From: Burkholderia diffusa
Lineage (GTDB): Bacteria; Pseudomonadota; Gammaproteobacteria; Burkholderiales; Burkholderiaceae
Assembly (NCBI RefSeq): GCF_902499115.1
Contig: NZ_CABVPN010000008.1
Span: 124,001 to 188,000, forward strand
DNA: 64,000 bases
Direction: 5' to 3'
In this document: in pieces, positions 51,696 to 60,853 of the stretch
How positions within the stretch are numbered: the first letter of the stretch is position 1
Layout of the letters: each line of letters opens with the position of its first letter
Made by a program: the position numbers and the translations under genes
The notes under the pieces: generated by a model
The model's input: the letters and a program-made list of their open reading frames with translations, nothing else
What the model was told of the DNA's origin: nothing
Databases searched by the model: none

Positions 51696-53099
51696 TTGTC
51701 TTTCGTGATCGTCCTTGCCGCGCTGGCGTTCCTGATGTTCGCCGCGTATCGCGGCTACAGCGTGATCCTGTTCGCGCCGATCGCCGCGCTCGGCGCGGTC
51801 CTGCTGATCGAACCCGCGGCCGTCGCACCGGTCTTCTCCGGCATCTTCATGGAGAAAATGGTCGGCTTCGTCAAACTGTATTTCCCGGTCTTCATGCTCG
51901 GCGCCGTGTTCGGCAAGGTGATCGAACTGTCCGGATTCTCCGAGTCGATCGTCCATGCCGCGATCCGCTACATCGGCCGTTCGCGTGCGAATGCGGTGAT
52001 CGTCGCGGTGTGCGCGCTGCTCACCTATGGAGGCGTGTCGCTGTTCGTCGTGGTGTTCGCCGTGTATCCGTTCGCGGCCGAACTCTATCGCCAGAGCAAT
52101 ATTCCGAAGCGGCTGATGCCCGGCGCGATCGCGCTCGGTGCGTTCTCGTTCACGATGGACTCGCTGCCCGGCACGCCGCAGATCCAGAACATCATCCCGA
52201 CCACGTTCTTCAAGACGACCGCCTGGGCCGCACCCGCGCTCGGCACGATCGGCTCGCTGTTCATCATCATCGTCGGCCTCTCGTATCTGGAATGGCGCCG
52301 CCGTTCGGCGATGGCGAAGGGCGAAGGCTACGGCACGTCGCTCGTCAACGAGCCGGAGCGCGTCGAAGCGACGGCACTGCCGCATCCGGCGCTGGCGATC
52401 CTGCCGCTGATCCTCGTCGGCGCATCGAACTTCACGTTCACGAAACTGATTCCGCAGTGGTACGGCGCCGCGTCGTACACGGTCGCGCCGGACGTGCTGC
52501 CCGGCGTGCACACGCCGGTCACGACGTCGATCAAGACCGTCGTCGCGATCTGGTCGGTCGAGGCCGCGCTGCTGCTCGGCATCGTGCTGGTCGTGCTGAC
52601 CGCGTTCAAGCGCGTCAGCGACCGCTTCGCGGCCGGTTCGAAGGCCGCCGTCGGCGGCGCGCTGCTCGCCGCGATGAACACGGCGTCGGAATACGGTTTC
52701 GGTGGCGTGATCGCCGCGCTGCCGGGCTTCCTCGTCGTCAGCGACGCGCTGAAGAGCATTCCGAACCCGCTGGTGAACGCGGCTGTGTCGGTCAGCTCGC
52801 TCGCCGGCATCACCGGTTCGGCGTCGGGCGGCATGAGCATCGCGCTCGCCGCGATGTCGGACCTGTTCATCAAGGGCGCGCAGGCAGCCAACATTCCGAT
52901 GGACGTGCTGCACCGGGTGGTCGCGATGGCCAGCGGCGGCATGGACACGCTGCCGCACAACGGCGCGGTCATCACGCTGCTCGCGGTCACGGGCCTCACG
53001 CACCGCGAGTCGTATCGCGACATCTTCGCGGTCACCGTGATCAAGACGCTCGCAGTGTTCTTCGTGATCGCCGTGTACTACACGACGGGCCTCGTGTAA
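51696..53099 (+). CDS. GntP-family permease, probably for 3-hydroxybutyrate
   Basis: 467 aa with about 12 transmembrane helices. GntP/CitM-type features include GKVIELSGFSESIV, the mid-protein motif LLTYGGVSLFVVVFAVYPF, DSLPGTPQIQN, and GGMDTLPHNGAVITLLAVTG, typical of hydroxy-acid permeases of this family. The start is TTG 51696, set by TTAGGAGA 6 bases upstream; there is no earlier in-frame ATG. A sigma-54 promoter and divergent activator match the arrangement known for 3-hydroxybutyrate uptake in Pseudomonas (PA2004/PA2005). The substrate is inferred from that. Confidence 0.85.
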   Translation: MSFVIVLAALAFLMFAAYRGYSVILFAPIAALGAVLLIEPAAVAPVFSGIFMEKMVGFVKLYFPVFMLGAVFGKVIELSGFSESIVHAAIRYIGRSRANAVIVAVCALLTYGGVSLFVVVFAVYPFAAELYRQSNIPKRLMPGAIALGAFSFTMDSLPGTPQIQNIIPTTFFKTTAWAAPALGTIGSLFIIIVGLSYLEWRRRSAMAKGEGYGTSLVNEPERVEATALPHPALAILPLILVGASNFTFTKLIPQWYGAASYTVAPDVLPGVHTPVTTSIKTVVAIWSVEAALLLGIVLVVLTAFKRVSDRFAAGSKAAVGGALLAAMNTASEYGFGGVIAALPGFLVVSDALKSIPNPLVNAAVSVSSLAGITGSASGGMSIALAAMSDLFIKGAQAANIPMDVLHRVVAMASGGMDTLPHNGAVITLLAVTGLTHRESYRDIFAVTVIKTLAVFFVIAVYYTTGLV

Positions 53100-53582
53100 G
53101 CCCCGCATCGGGCGGCGTTCCGAACGCCCGCCGCACCTCGTCCGGCCGCATCGCCGCGGCCGGCGCACCTTCCTTCCTCTGCACGCCAGGGCTGGGCGAC
53201 CGACCCGGCATTGTCGAAGCATGCAGCGCAACGCGGGGCGCGACGCGCCGCACCTTCCCGACACCTCCGCGCGCAAACCGGGGCGGATCGCCGGGGTTCT
53301 CATCCGCCGGTTCGTCCCCCGCCCGACCGGAGCCGCTCGGCGCTACCTCGCCGCACGGCCCGGACGGCCCGACGCCCGTCACGCACCGCCATCTGGCACC
53401 GTCCACGTCCACGTCCACGTCCACGTCCACGTCCACGTCCACCATCCATTGTTACGGGCGGCAGAACACTGAGTTAGGCGCGACCGCATTTTTCGCGCGC
53501 GTGGCCGGGCCTACACTGCTTTCAACCGCCGCCGCTCCGTCGAAAGGCCGGCCGCACAGCTGGAAACACGGAGGTCACGATC
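53100..53582. other. 483-bp gap with a hexamer repeat
   Basis: After the permease stop GGCGTTC and GAACGCC form a small hairpin (about 53115-53129). The rest is GC-rich and without a supported gene up to the promoter region of the DUF4148 gene. It contains seven GTCCAC units at 53401-53442. Confidence 0.65.
53401..53442. repeat. Seven tandem GTCCAC units
   Basis: GTCCAC is repeated seven times without a mismatch in the gap between the permease gene and the DUF4148 gene, about 140 bp upstream of the latter. A hexamer of this kind is prone to copy-number change. Confidence 0.92.
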
Positions 53583-53834
53583 ATGAAGCGCCTGATTCAC
53601 GCAGTTGCCGTTGCCCTGGCCGTATCCGCGCCGCTCGCCGCGCAAGCGCAGTCGAACCCGCCGCTCACGCGCGCGCAGGTTCACGCCGAAGTGAAGGCGC
53701 TCAAGCAGGCCGGTTTCCAGCCGAGCGATTGGTTCTACCCGGCCAGCATCGTTTCCGCCGAAGCGAAGATCGCCCATCAGCAGCGTGCCGGGTATGGCAG
53801 CGACCAAGGTGCATCGTCGGAGTCGAGCCACTAA
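53583..53834 (+). CDS. DUF4148 exported protein
   Basis: 83 aa. The signal peptide (residues 1-23, hydrophobic VAVALAVSAPLAAQAQ) is followed by the DUF4148 core LTRAQVHAEVKALKQAGFQPSDW and a Ser-rich tail. These small periplasmic proteins are abundant in Burkholderia, of unknown function. GGAGGTCACGATC precedes ATG 53583. It is convergent with the thioredoxin-fold gene; a hairpin lies between them. Confidence 0.85.
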   Translation: MKRLIHAVAVALAVSAPLAAQAQSNPPLTRAQVHAEVKALKQAGFQPSDWFYPASIVSAEAKIAHQQRAGYGSDQGASSESSH

Positions 53835-53847
53835 TCGCCGTCACGAC

Positions 53848-53868
53848 GCGGCCGTCCCGTCCGGCCGC
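53848..53868. terminator. Hairpin between convergent genes
   Basis: GCGGCCG (53848-53854) pairs with CGGCCGC (53862-53868) across a 7-base loop, 13 bp after the DUF4148 stop and 14 bp before the stop of the facing gene. No T-run is present. Confidence 0.5.
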
Positions 53869-53882
53869 TTCCGCGCAAGCCA

Positions 53883-55478
53883 TCACGCCTTCACCGGCTC
53901 GATCAGTTTCGCGCATGCCGCTGCCTGCGGATCGCCCGCAGGCAACTTCGCGCACACCCCGTCGAACTGCTTCACGACCGACCTGACCGACGCATCGTGC
54001 GCGCCGCCGCCGCGCCAGCGATTCAGTTGCGTCACGACCTTGGTCAGCGCGCGCAGGTTCGCCCCATAAAACGCATCCTTGGTCTTGCCGGCCTGCGCGA
54101 GCACGCTCGCGGCGATCGCTTCGATCCGCGCCGAATCGTCCGGCGCCAGCGCGACCGCATTCGCGAAATAGGTCGCGCCCCAGCGCAGCTTCGTCGCCGG
54201 GCCGCTCGCCGAGTCGTACGCCTTCCGGTACCAGTCAAGCGCCGCGGCCTTGTCGCCGCGCGCCTTCGCATTCGCCGCCAGTCCCGACATGAAGTAGTAC
54301 GGCGTCGCCGAACGCGGCAACTCGGCCTTCAGCAAGACGTCGGATTCGTCGTACAGCCCGGCGTCGGTCAGCGTGTCCGCCGCTTCGCTGACGAGCGCCT
54401 GCCGCTCGTACGCGTTCGCGGCGCCCTGCACCGATGCCGCGATCTGCTTGCGTGCGGTATCGACCAGCGCCGGCGCGGCGAGCGGCGCGCCGTCGTGCGC
54501 GTCGCCGCGCGCGAGCAGCACGCGGCCGTGCAGCGCCATCAGACGGTCGATCGACGACAGCGTCGCATCGGTCGACAGGCGCGCGAGCGCCGTGTCGTAC
54601 GCGCCGCGCAGCTTCGTGCGCTGCGCGGCGTCGGCGCCGAGGTACGCGACCACGCGCGCGGGCGCTGCGACGAGCACGTCCGAATCGGCGCGCGCCAGCG
54701 CCGGCTCGCGCAGCACCGCGCGCAGCGCGTCGACGAGCGCCGCCTTGTCGAGCGCGCCGGCCTGCGCGGGATCGTCCGATGCCGCCACCACCGCCGACTT
54801 CAGCGCGAACCGCGCGGCGTCCGCCTTCGCGCCAGCCGCACGCGCACGTTGCGACAGCGTCTGCAGCGTCACCGCGACACGGTCGGACGGCACCGGCAGC
54901 GCGCCGTCGGTGTCCCAGGAATAGTCGGCCAGCAGATGCCATTCGGCCGGCGTCAGCGCCGCGCCGTTGTTCAGCGCGGTCGCGAGCGTCTGCCGCACCG
55001 GATGCGCGGCCGTCATCCCGAGCGACAGCGCCTGCATGTAGCGTTCGAGATCGGCCTCGCCCGGCAGCCGCGTCACTTCGGTGCCGTCCGGGCGGAACAG
55101 GATCATCGTCGGATAGCCGTGCACCTTGAAGCGCTCGCCGAGCTTCTGCGCGCTTTCGGTGTCGCCGTCGAGATATACGGGCACGAAGAACGACGAGCGG
55201 GTCTTGAACGCCTGCTGGCTGAAGATCGTCGACTTCACCTGGTTGCACGACGGACACCACACGGCGCCCCAGTACAGCAGCAGCGGCTTGCCGGTGCGCT
55301 TCGCGAGCGCGAACGCGGCATCGACGTCACCCTGCTGCCACGCGATGCCGGGCGGCAGATGCGCGCCGTCGGGCGATGCGTTCGCCACCGGGGCGCCCGC
55401 GGGCGCGGCAGCGGCAAGCGCCGCACTGGCGGCGGCGAACAGGCAGGCGGCGGTGAGATTGCGAAGAGCGGTTTTCAT
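53883..55478 (-). CDS. Exported thioredoxin-fold protein with helical repeat C-terminus
   Basis: 531 aa. The signal peptide (residues 1-25) is followed by a thioredoxin-like domain (about 45-160) with the redox pair C75/C78 (WCPSC) and KVHGYPTMILF with the cis-Pro. The C-terminal 350 residues are alanine-rich and probably helical (TPR-like: YYFMSGLAANAKARGDKAAALDWYRKAYD). Redox work in the periplasm, perhaps as a disulfide isomerase or reductase, is expected, but the partner is unknown. ATG 55478 is chosen because it opens the signal peptide. Lone gene; the acetyltransferase upstream is 257 bp away. Confidence 0.82.
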   Translation of the reverse strand: MKTALRNLTAACLFAAASAALAAAAPAGAPVANASPDGAHLPPGIAWQQGDVDAAFALAKRTGKPLLLYWGAVWCPSCNQVKSTIFSQQAFKTRSSFFVPVYLDGDTESAQKLGERFKVHGYPTMILFRPDGTEVTRLPGEADLERYMQALSLGMTAAHPVRQTLATALNNGAALTPAEWHLLADYSWDTDGALPVPSDRVAVTLQTLSQRARAAGAKADAARFALKSAVVAASDDPAQAGALDKAALVDALRAVLREPALARADSDVLVAAPARVVAYLGADAAQRTKLRGAYDTALARLSTDATLSSIDRLMALHGRVLLARGDAHDGAPLAAPALVDTARKQIAASVQGAANAYERQALVSEAADTLTDAGLYDESDVLLKAELPRSATPYYFMSGLAANAKARGDKAAALDWYRKAYDSASGPATKLRWGATYFANAVALAPDDSARIEAIAASVLAQAGKTKDAFYGANLRALTKVVTQLNRWRGGGAHDASVRSVVKQFDGVCAKLPAGDPQAAACAKLIEPVKA

Positions 55479-55735
55479 CGAAGCGGGTTCCGTTGAACAA
55501 GACGGTTTCAGGGAGATGCCGCGCACGCAACGAGGGCCGTGAAGCGATGACGATGAGGCCGGCCGACATGCAGCGCCGCGCATGTATCGATACAAAAAAG
55601 CGAAGCCGGCCGCAGCGACCGGCACATCGTTCGACGATACGACGGGTACAACCGAAGGAAAACGAACGAATTCTCGATTGAATATGACGCGCGGCGTCGC
55701 GGCCGCGTGCCGTCACGTCCGCGACGGCCGGTCCT

Positions 55736-56236
55736 TCACTGCGGCGCCTTGATCCGGGCCATGTGATACACGGACGCATGCACGCCGTCGCGCAACGCGT
55801 AATCCGGCGATTCGCCCTCGATGCGGAAACCGTGTTTCTCGTAGAGCGCGATCGCCGCGCGGTTGTCGGTGAACACGGTCAGCTCGAGACGCGTGATGTT
55901 CAGCCAGTTCTCCGCGAGATCGATCGCGGCCGCGAGCAGCCGGCCGCCGATGCCGCGCCCGTGACGGGCCGCGTCGACCATCATGCCGAGCGCCGCCGCG
56001 TGGCGCCGGCGCGGATTCGGCTCGGGATGCAGGCCGAGATGGCCGACCACCGTGCCGTCGATTTCGGCAACGAGGCTCACGCCGTGCTCGCGCACGTTGT
56101 CGAGCCGCTTCTGCCATTTTTCGAGCGACGGAAACGGCTGCTGCAACGTATTCATGTACACCGCGGGATGCGCGGCAATCTGTCGGATCGCGTCGACGTC
56201 GTGCGTCTCGCTGTGCCGGATCGTGATATCGGTCAT
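55736..56236 (-). CDS. GNAT-family N-acetyltransferase
   Basis: 166 aa. GNAT core: IRHSETHDVDAIRQIAAHP, then LGMMVDAARHGRGIGGRLLAAAIDLAENW (residues about 83-111, with RxxGxG) and LELTVFTDNRAAIALYEKHGFRIEG. It is of the YhhY/L-amino-acid acetyltransferase type by length and the VFTDNRAAI motif; the substrate is not established. ATG 56236 is the first start. Confidence 0.88.
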   Translation of the reverse strand: MTDITIRHSETHDVDAIRQIAAHPAVYMNTLQQPFPSLEKWQKRLDNVREHGVSLVAEIDGTVVGHLGLHPEPNPRRRHAAALGMMVDAARHGRGIGGRLLAAAIDLAENWLNITRLELTVFTDNRAAIALYEKHGFRIEGESPDYALRDGVHASVYHMARIKAPQ

Positions 56237-56814
56237 GGGTGGGCCGGTTCCGAAATGTCGCGCCGAAGGCGCGGACTGCGCAGGCGCGCAGCAATGCGTC
56301 GAGCTTAGCCGATTTCACGCATTTGAAACACGGGTGTCACGCCGTTGCACGTCAGGTTGTATCCGCAACGAAGCGTGCTCGCGCGATCCCCGCCAATCCG
56401 GAAAATTCTGACCGGTCACGCGTGCGGCGATCGGTAATTTCTTACCATTTTCAACCTCGCATCGCGCTCGAACGAATCGTTGCGCACGCAACGTCATGTG
56501 CGCGACATGCGATGTCATTTCTTCATCACGTCGACGTCATGTCGCCTCCCTAGACTGGGCGCCGCTCCAGCCCGGCACGCGCCGGTCCGGTGTGTGCCGA
56601 CACCTGCCCCGCGCATCACGAGCGCGCGGCACGCAGGATTGCGACGGCGGCCGCGCCATCCGCGCGACGTCGCGCATCGCGCATCGCGCATCGCCGCGAT
56701 ACGCGTCCGATGCCCCGAACGCGCACGCATCGCCGATCGTCCCGGGGCGCGACGATGCCCGGTCACCGCCAGACGAACTCGCGAACGCTCCCACCCTCAC
56801 AGGATCCAAACACC
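56237..56814. other. 578-bp gap upstream of phospholipase C
   Basis: No supported gene. An A/T-richer patch near 56410-56530 probably holds promoters; ATTTCTTACC lies near 56438. A triple heptamer CGCGCAT occurs at 56671-56691. A plus-strand open frame continuous with phospholipase C extends upstream to 56590 but lacks codon preference and signal-peptide character. Confidence 0.55.
56671..56691. repeat. Three tandem CGCGCAT units
   Basis: CGCGCAT is repeated three times (56671-56691) in the non-coding region before phospholipase C. It is a short simple repeat with no apparent function. Confidence 0.8.
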
Positions 56815-59124
56815 ATGACGTCACGCCGCAAATTCCTTCAGCAGACCGCCGGTTCCGGCCTCGCCGCCGCCGCGCTGTCCGCGTTTCCGCCGAGCATCCG
56901 CCGCGCGCTCGCCATTCCCGCCTTCCACGAAACGGGGACCATCAAGGACGTCAAGCACGTCGTGTTGCTGATGATGGAGAACCGCGCGTTCGACGGCTAC
57001 TTCGGCACGTTCAAGGGCGTGCGTGGTTACGGCGACCGCTTCGCGGTGCCGTCGCCGAACGGCCGCGACGTGTTCTACCAGACCTACACGAAAGCGACGC
57101 CCGCGACCATCTTCACGCCGTACCACCTCGATGCGAGCCAGGGCAACGCGCAGCGCGCGGGCGGCACGCCGCATACGTGGGCCGACGCGCAGGCCGCGTG
57201 GGACCACGGCCGGATGAACTGCTGGCCCGACGCGAAGACGCCGCTGTCGATGGGCTATTACGACGCGGCCGAGGTGCCGTTCCAGCGCGCGCTCGCCGAC
57301 GCGTTCACGCTCTGCGACCACTATCACTGCGGGATGCACACGGGCACCATCGCGAACCGGCTGTTCTTCTGGAGCGGCACCAACGGCCCGAACGGCATCA
57401 GCCCGACCGACGGCAGCCGCGTGAAGGTCGCCGCGCTGAACAACCAGTTCAACGGCGGCAACGACATCGGCCCGTCGAGCCAGGGCTGGACGTGGACGAC
57501 CTACGCCGACCGGCTGCAGCAGGCCGGCGTGAACTGGAAGGTCTACCAGAGCCTGATCGACAATTTCGGCTGCAACGAGATGATGAGCTTCCGCCACTGG
57601 CGCGCGGCCATCGAGCAGATGCCGGCCGCACGCCGGCCCGCGTACGTCGCGTCGACGGACATCACGCAGCCGGTGACGGCGGCCGGCGCGTTCTACGATC
57701 CGGCGATCGACGATCCGTTGAGCCCGCTCGCGAAGGGCTTCGGCAACACGATGCCGTACGGCTTTCTCGAAACGTTCCGCGACGACATCCGCAACGGCAA
57801 GCTCCCCGAGGTGTCGTGGATCATCCCGCCGTCCGCGTACAGCGAGCACCCGGGGCCGTCGAGCCCCGCTCAGGGCGCGTGGTACGTGCAGGCGGTGCTC
57901 GACGCACTGACCGCGAATCCGGACGTGTGGAGCAAGACCGTCCTGCTGATCAACTACGACGAGAACGACGGCTTCTTCGACCACATGCCGTCGCCGGCCG
58001 TGCCGTCGCGCAACGCGGACGGCTCGCTCGCGGGCGGCCATACGCTGGCGGCTGCCGACGTCGCCGTCGAGTACCACGACTTCGCGCCGGCCACGTCGAG
58101 CCAGCCGGCGGCCGACGGCCGGCCGTACGGGCCGGGCCCGCGCGTGCCGATGTGGGTCGTGTCGCCGTGGAGCCGCGGCGGCTGGGTCAACTCGCAGGTG
58201 TTCGACCATACGTCGACGCTGCTTTTCCTCGAGAAACGCTTCGGCGTCGTCGAGCCGCAGATCAGCGCATATCGCCGCACGGTGTGCGGCGACCTGACGA
58301 GCGCGTTCAACTTCCGCGCGCCGAACGACGAACCGCTGCCGACGCTCGCGGGCCGCACGACGAAAAGCCAGGTCGACGCGCTGAGCACCGCGCAGCAGGC
58401 CGCGCCGAAGATCACGCCGCCGGCCACGCCGTCGCCGCCTGCACAGGCCACCGGCGTGCGCCCGTCGCGCGCGTTGCCGTACGAGCTGCATGCGAGCGCG
58501 CAGGTCGATCCCGGCAAGGGCACCGTCACGCTGAAGTTCGCGAACACGGGCCGCGCGGCCGCGGTGTTCCACGTCTACGACAAGCTGCATCTCGACCGCG
58601 TGCCGCGCCGCTACGTCGTCGAACCAGGCAAGGCGCTGCGCGGCGACTGGGCGGCGCTGGCCGACGACGGCGGCAGTTATGACCTGTGGGTGCTCGGCCC
58701 GAACGGCTATCACCGCCGCTTCACCGGCGATCTGGCCCGGCTGACCGGCGAACACACGCCGCATCCGGAAATCCGGGTCGGCTATGCGGGCGCGAGCGGC
58801 AACCTGCATCTGCGGCTGCGCAACGACGGCGGCAGCACGGTGCGCTTCACGGTGAAGTCGAACAAGGTGTACGGCCAGTTGTCCGGCCGCGGCGCGACCG
58901 ACGATCGCGGGCACGGCAACGACACGGGCACGACGTGGACCGTCGCGGTACACGCCGGCGGCCAGTCGGAACTGCACTGGAACCTCGACTCGACCGGCCA
59001 CTGGTACGACTTCGTCGTCACCGCCGACAGCGACGCGAGCTTCTCGCGCCGCGTGGCCGGCCGCGTCGAAACGGGTCGCCACTCGGTCAGCGACCCGGCG
59101 ATGGGGTTCGCCGACCGCTTCTGA
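56815..59124 (+). CDS. plcN: Phosphocholine-specific phospholipase C, Tat-exported
   Basis: 769 aa. The twin-arginine signal TSRRKFLQQTAGSG is at residues 2-15. The catalytic phosphoesterase domain spans about 40-520: VKHVVLLMMENRAFDGYFG with the nucleophile region, LCDHYHCGMHTGTIANRLF, and YDENDGFFDHMPSP, whose acidic/His residues bind the metal. Two C-terminal beta domains follow (about 560-769). It hydrolyses phosphatidylcholine outside the cell, and related Burkholderia/Pseudomonas enzymes are virulence factors or phosphate-starvation genes. ATG 56815 follows AGGATCC. Calling it plcN (non-hemolytic) rather than plcH is a guess; no accessory plcR is present. Confidence 0.92.
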   Translation: MTSRRKFLQQTAGSGLAAAALSAFPPSIRRALAIPAFHETGTIKDVKHVVLLMMENRAFDGYFGTFKGVRGYGDRFAVPSPNGRDVFYQTYTKATPATIFTPYHLDASQGNAQRAGGTPHTWADAQAAWDHGRMNCWPDAKTPLSMGYYDAAEVPFQRALADAFTLCDHYHCGMHTGTIANRLFFWSGTNGPNGISPTDGSRVKVAALNNQFNGGNDIGPSSQGWTWTTYADRLQQAGVNWKVYQSLIDNFGCNEMMSFRHWRAAIEQMPAARRPAYVASTDITQPVTAAGAFYDPAIDDPLSPLAKGFGNTMPYGFLETFRDDIRNGKLPEVSWIIPPSAYSEHPGPSSPAQGAWYVQAVLDALTANPDVWSKTVLLINYDENDGFFDHMPSPAVPSRNADGSLAGGHTLAAADVAVEYHDFAPATSSQPAADGRPYGPGPRVPMWVVSPWSRGGWVNSQVFDHTSTLLFLEKRFGVVEPQISAYRRTVCGDLTSAFNFRAPNDEPLPTLAGRTTKSQVDALSTAQQAAPKITPPATPSPPAQATGVRPSRALPYELHASAQVDPGKGTVTLKFANTGRAAAVFHVYDKLHLDRVPRRYVVEPGKALRGDWAALADDGGSYDLWVLGPNGYHRRFTGDLARLTGEHTPHPEIRVGYAGASGNLHLRLRNDGGSTVRFTVKSNKVYGQLSGRGATDDRGHGNDTGTTWTVAVHAGGQSELHWNLDSTGHWYDFVVTADSDASFSRRVAGRVETGRHSVSDPAMGFADRF

Positions 59125-59130
59125 CGGCAC

Positions 59131-59163
59131 CTGCGCCCGCCCGGCGCGAGCACCGGCCGGGCG
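59131..59163 (+). terminator. Hairpin after phospholipase C
   Basis: GCGCCCGCCCGG and CCGGCCGGGCGC pair over 12 bp with one mismatch, starting 7-10 bp after the stop codon. There is no T-run. Confidence 0.5.
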
Positions 59164-59360
59164 CCTGGAGCGGCGCGGTCCGATCCGGCTGAAACGCCCG
59201 CCCGGCGCGGCTCAAACATCAGAAGGATGGGTGGTGCAGCCCTCATTTCATGTCCACGAAAATGCTCCGTGTTGCGGCCCGTTCGCGTTAAACTTCGTCA
59301 AGCTGCATTCAACAACGACATCTTCGCCAATCTGGCACACACGACACGAGGATAGGTTCG

Positions 59361-59630
59361 ATGCGCACTACCGGCTCATCCGGGGCAATGACCCTGCTCA
59401 CCGAACACGACCCGGCCGACGGCCGCGAACTGCGCTCGCTCAGGCTCGAATCGACCGCCGACGGCAAGAGCGTGCTGCTGATCGAGATCGACGAACGCAA
59501 GCCCGGCATTCACCGCGAGGTCCGCTACGAGATCACGCCGGCCGAGCTGATCGCCGCGATCCGCTCGCACGGGGCCGAGCTGCCCGGAGAAAACCACGGC
59601 GCCGCCTCGCTCGCCCGCTCCTCTTCCTGA
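59361..59630 (+). CDS. Small protein of unknown function
   Basis: 89 aa, soluble, with no signal peptide. The central part has alternating strands: LRSLRLESTADGKSVLLIEIDERK, then VRYEITPAELIAAIRSHG, resembling a small beta-beta-alpha unit. I do not recognise the family. ACGAGGATAGG lies 5-13 bases before ATG 59361 and the upstream 60 bp are A/T-richer than average. A long terminator follows closely, so it is a self-contained transcription unit. Confidence 0.68.
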   Translation: MRTTGSSGAMTLLTEHDPADGRELRSLRLESTADGKSVLLIEIDERKPGIHREVRYEITPAELIAAIRSHGAELPGENHGAASLARSSS

Positions 59631-59636
59631 TGTCCG

Positions 59637-59677
59637 ACGGTGAGCCACGTGCAACGCACTGGCTCACCGTTCTGTCC
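59637..59677 (+). terminator. Strong hairpin terminator after the small gene
   Basis: ACGGTGAGCCA (59637-59647) and TGGCTCACCGT (59660-59670) pair perfectly; the loop itself can form a GTGC/GCAC stem. TTCTGTCC follows. It is 7 bp after the stop codon. Confidence 0.75.
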
Positions 59678-59793
59678 GCATTTCCCTGCCGCCGTCAGGC
59701 GCTTTCCGTCATTCCCCTCCGCCCGGTTGAAAATGGCCGATAATCGGCCAATCCGCGCATCTTCCTCACGCGCTTCCTTTTCGGCCAGCCGTC

Positions 59794-60786
59794 ATGCTCC
59801 GTGACCTCGTCGCCCAATACGGGCCGCTTCTCGTCTTCGCCAATGTACTCGCGGCGGCCATCGGCCTGCCCGTGCCGGCGATGCCGACGCTCGTGCTGTT
59901 CGGTGCGATGGCCGCGATGCATCCGGCGATGATCGGCTCGCAGCTCTTGACGGTGCTGGCGCTGTCGGTCCTCGGCGCGCTGATCGGCGACACGGCGTGG
60001 TACGTCGCCGGGCGGCGCTACGGCGGCACGACGCTCAAGACGATCTGCCGGCTGTCGCTGTCGCGCGATACCTGCGTGAGGAAAACCGAACGCTTCTTCG
60101 GCCGCTACGGCGTGCGCGTGCTCGCGGTCGCCCGCTTCATTCCGGGGCTGTCGCTCGTGTCGGTGCCGATGGCCGGCGCGCTCGGCACGCGCTATCGCAC
60201 GTTCGCCGGCTACGATGCGCTCGGCGCCGCGCTGTGGACGACCGTCGGGCTCGTCGCGGGGCTCGTGTTCTACCGGCAGATCGACTGGCTGTTCGCCGGC
60301 GCGAGCCGGCTCGGCCGCGCGGTGCTGCTGGTGATCGTCGCGCTGCTGGCCGTCTATGCTGCCGTGCGCTGGATGCGCCGCCGCGCGCTGATCCGCCAGC
60401 TCGCGAGCGCGCGGATCGGCGTCGACGAGCTCGACCTGCTGCTGCGCGACGCGGCCGCGCCGGTGGTGCTCGACGTGCGTTCGCCCGAGCACCGCAAGCT
60501 CGACCCGTTCACGATTCCCGGTGCGCAATTCGCGGACGAGCGGCACATCGAGGACATCGTCGCGCGCTACCCGTTTTCGCAGAAGTTCGTCGTGTATTGC
60601 TCGTGCCCGAACGAAGTGACGGCGGCGCTGATGGCCAAGCGCCTGCTCGATGCAGGCTTCACCGATGCGCTGCCGCTGCGCGGCGGCCTCGACGCCTGGC
60701 GCGACACGGGCCGCCAGCTCACGTCGCTGGTGGAAGACATCCCCGCCGCGAACGATCCGGTGGCGGGGTTGCACAAGCCGGCCTGA
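59794..60786 (+). CDS. DedA-family membrane protein fused to a rhodanese domain
   Basis: 330 aa. Residues 1-195 form a DedA/SNARE-associated (VTT) membrane domain: RKTERFFGRYGVRVLAVARFIPGLSLVSVPMAGALG is the conserved F/Y-x-R-F-x-P-G segment of this family. After a last helix (about 175-195) a cytoplasmic rhodanese domain (about 210-310) has the active-site Cys269 in VVYCSCPNEVTA. DedA proteins are linked to membrane lipid flipping, and the rhodanese part may carry sulfur or act as a redox sensor. ATG 59794 is the first start. Confidence 0.87.
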   Translation: MLRDLVAQYGPLLVFANVLAAAIGLPVPAMPTLVLFGAMAAMHPAMIGSQLLTVLALSVLGALIGDTAWYVAGRRYGGTTLKTICRLSLSRDTCVRKTERFFGRYGVRVLAVARFIPGLSLVSVPMAGALGTRYRTFAGYDALGAALWTTVGLVAGLVFYRQIDWLFAGASRLGRAVLLVIVALLAVYAAVRWMRRRALIRQLASARIGVDELDLLLRDAAAPVVLDVRSPEHRKLDPFTIPGAQFADERHIEDIVARYPFSQKFVVYCSCPNEVTAALMAKRLLDAGFTDALPLRGGLDAWRDTGRQLTSLVEDIPAANDPVAGLHKPA

Positions 60787-60825
60787 TCGAGCTGATCGCA
60801 GGCCGGCGGCGCGAGACGAACAGTT

Positions 60826-60853
60826 TCGAAGGGGGCGTCGCGCCCCCCTTCGA
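60826..60853. terminator. Hairpin between convergent genes
   Basis: CGAAGGGGGCG pairs with CGCCCCCCTTCG (one extra C) around TCG, immediately before the stop of the facing porin gene and 40 bp after the DedA-rhodanese stop. It probably serves both directions; no clear T-run. Confidence 0.65.

Noticed and set aside
53041..53445. Minus-strand frame starting with a Val-Asp repeat over the GTCCAC hexamers
   Set aside because: The repeat drives the apparent protein; no ribosome-binding site and no family. It also overlaps the end of the permease gene.
56590..56814. Upstream extension of phospholipase C to the first ATG of its frame
   Set aside because: The extension lacks codon preference and would bury the twin-arginine signal; ATG 56815 with a ribosome-binding site gives a proper Tat N-terminus.
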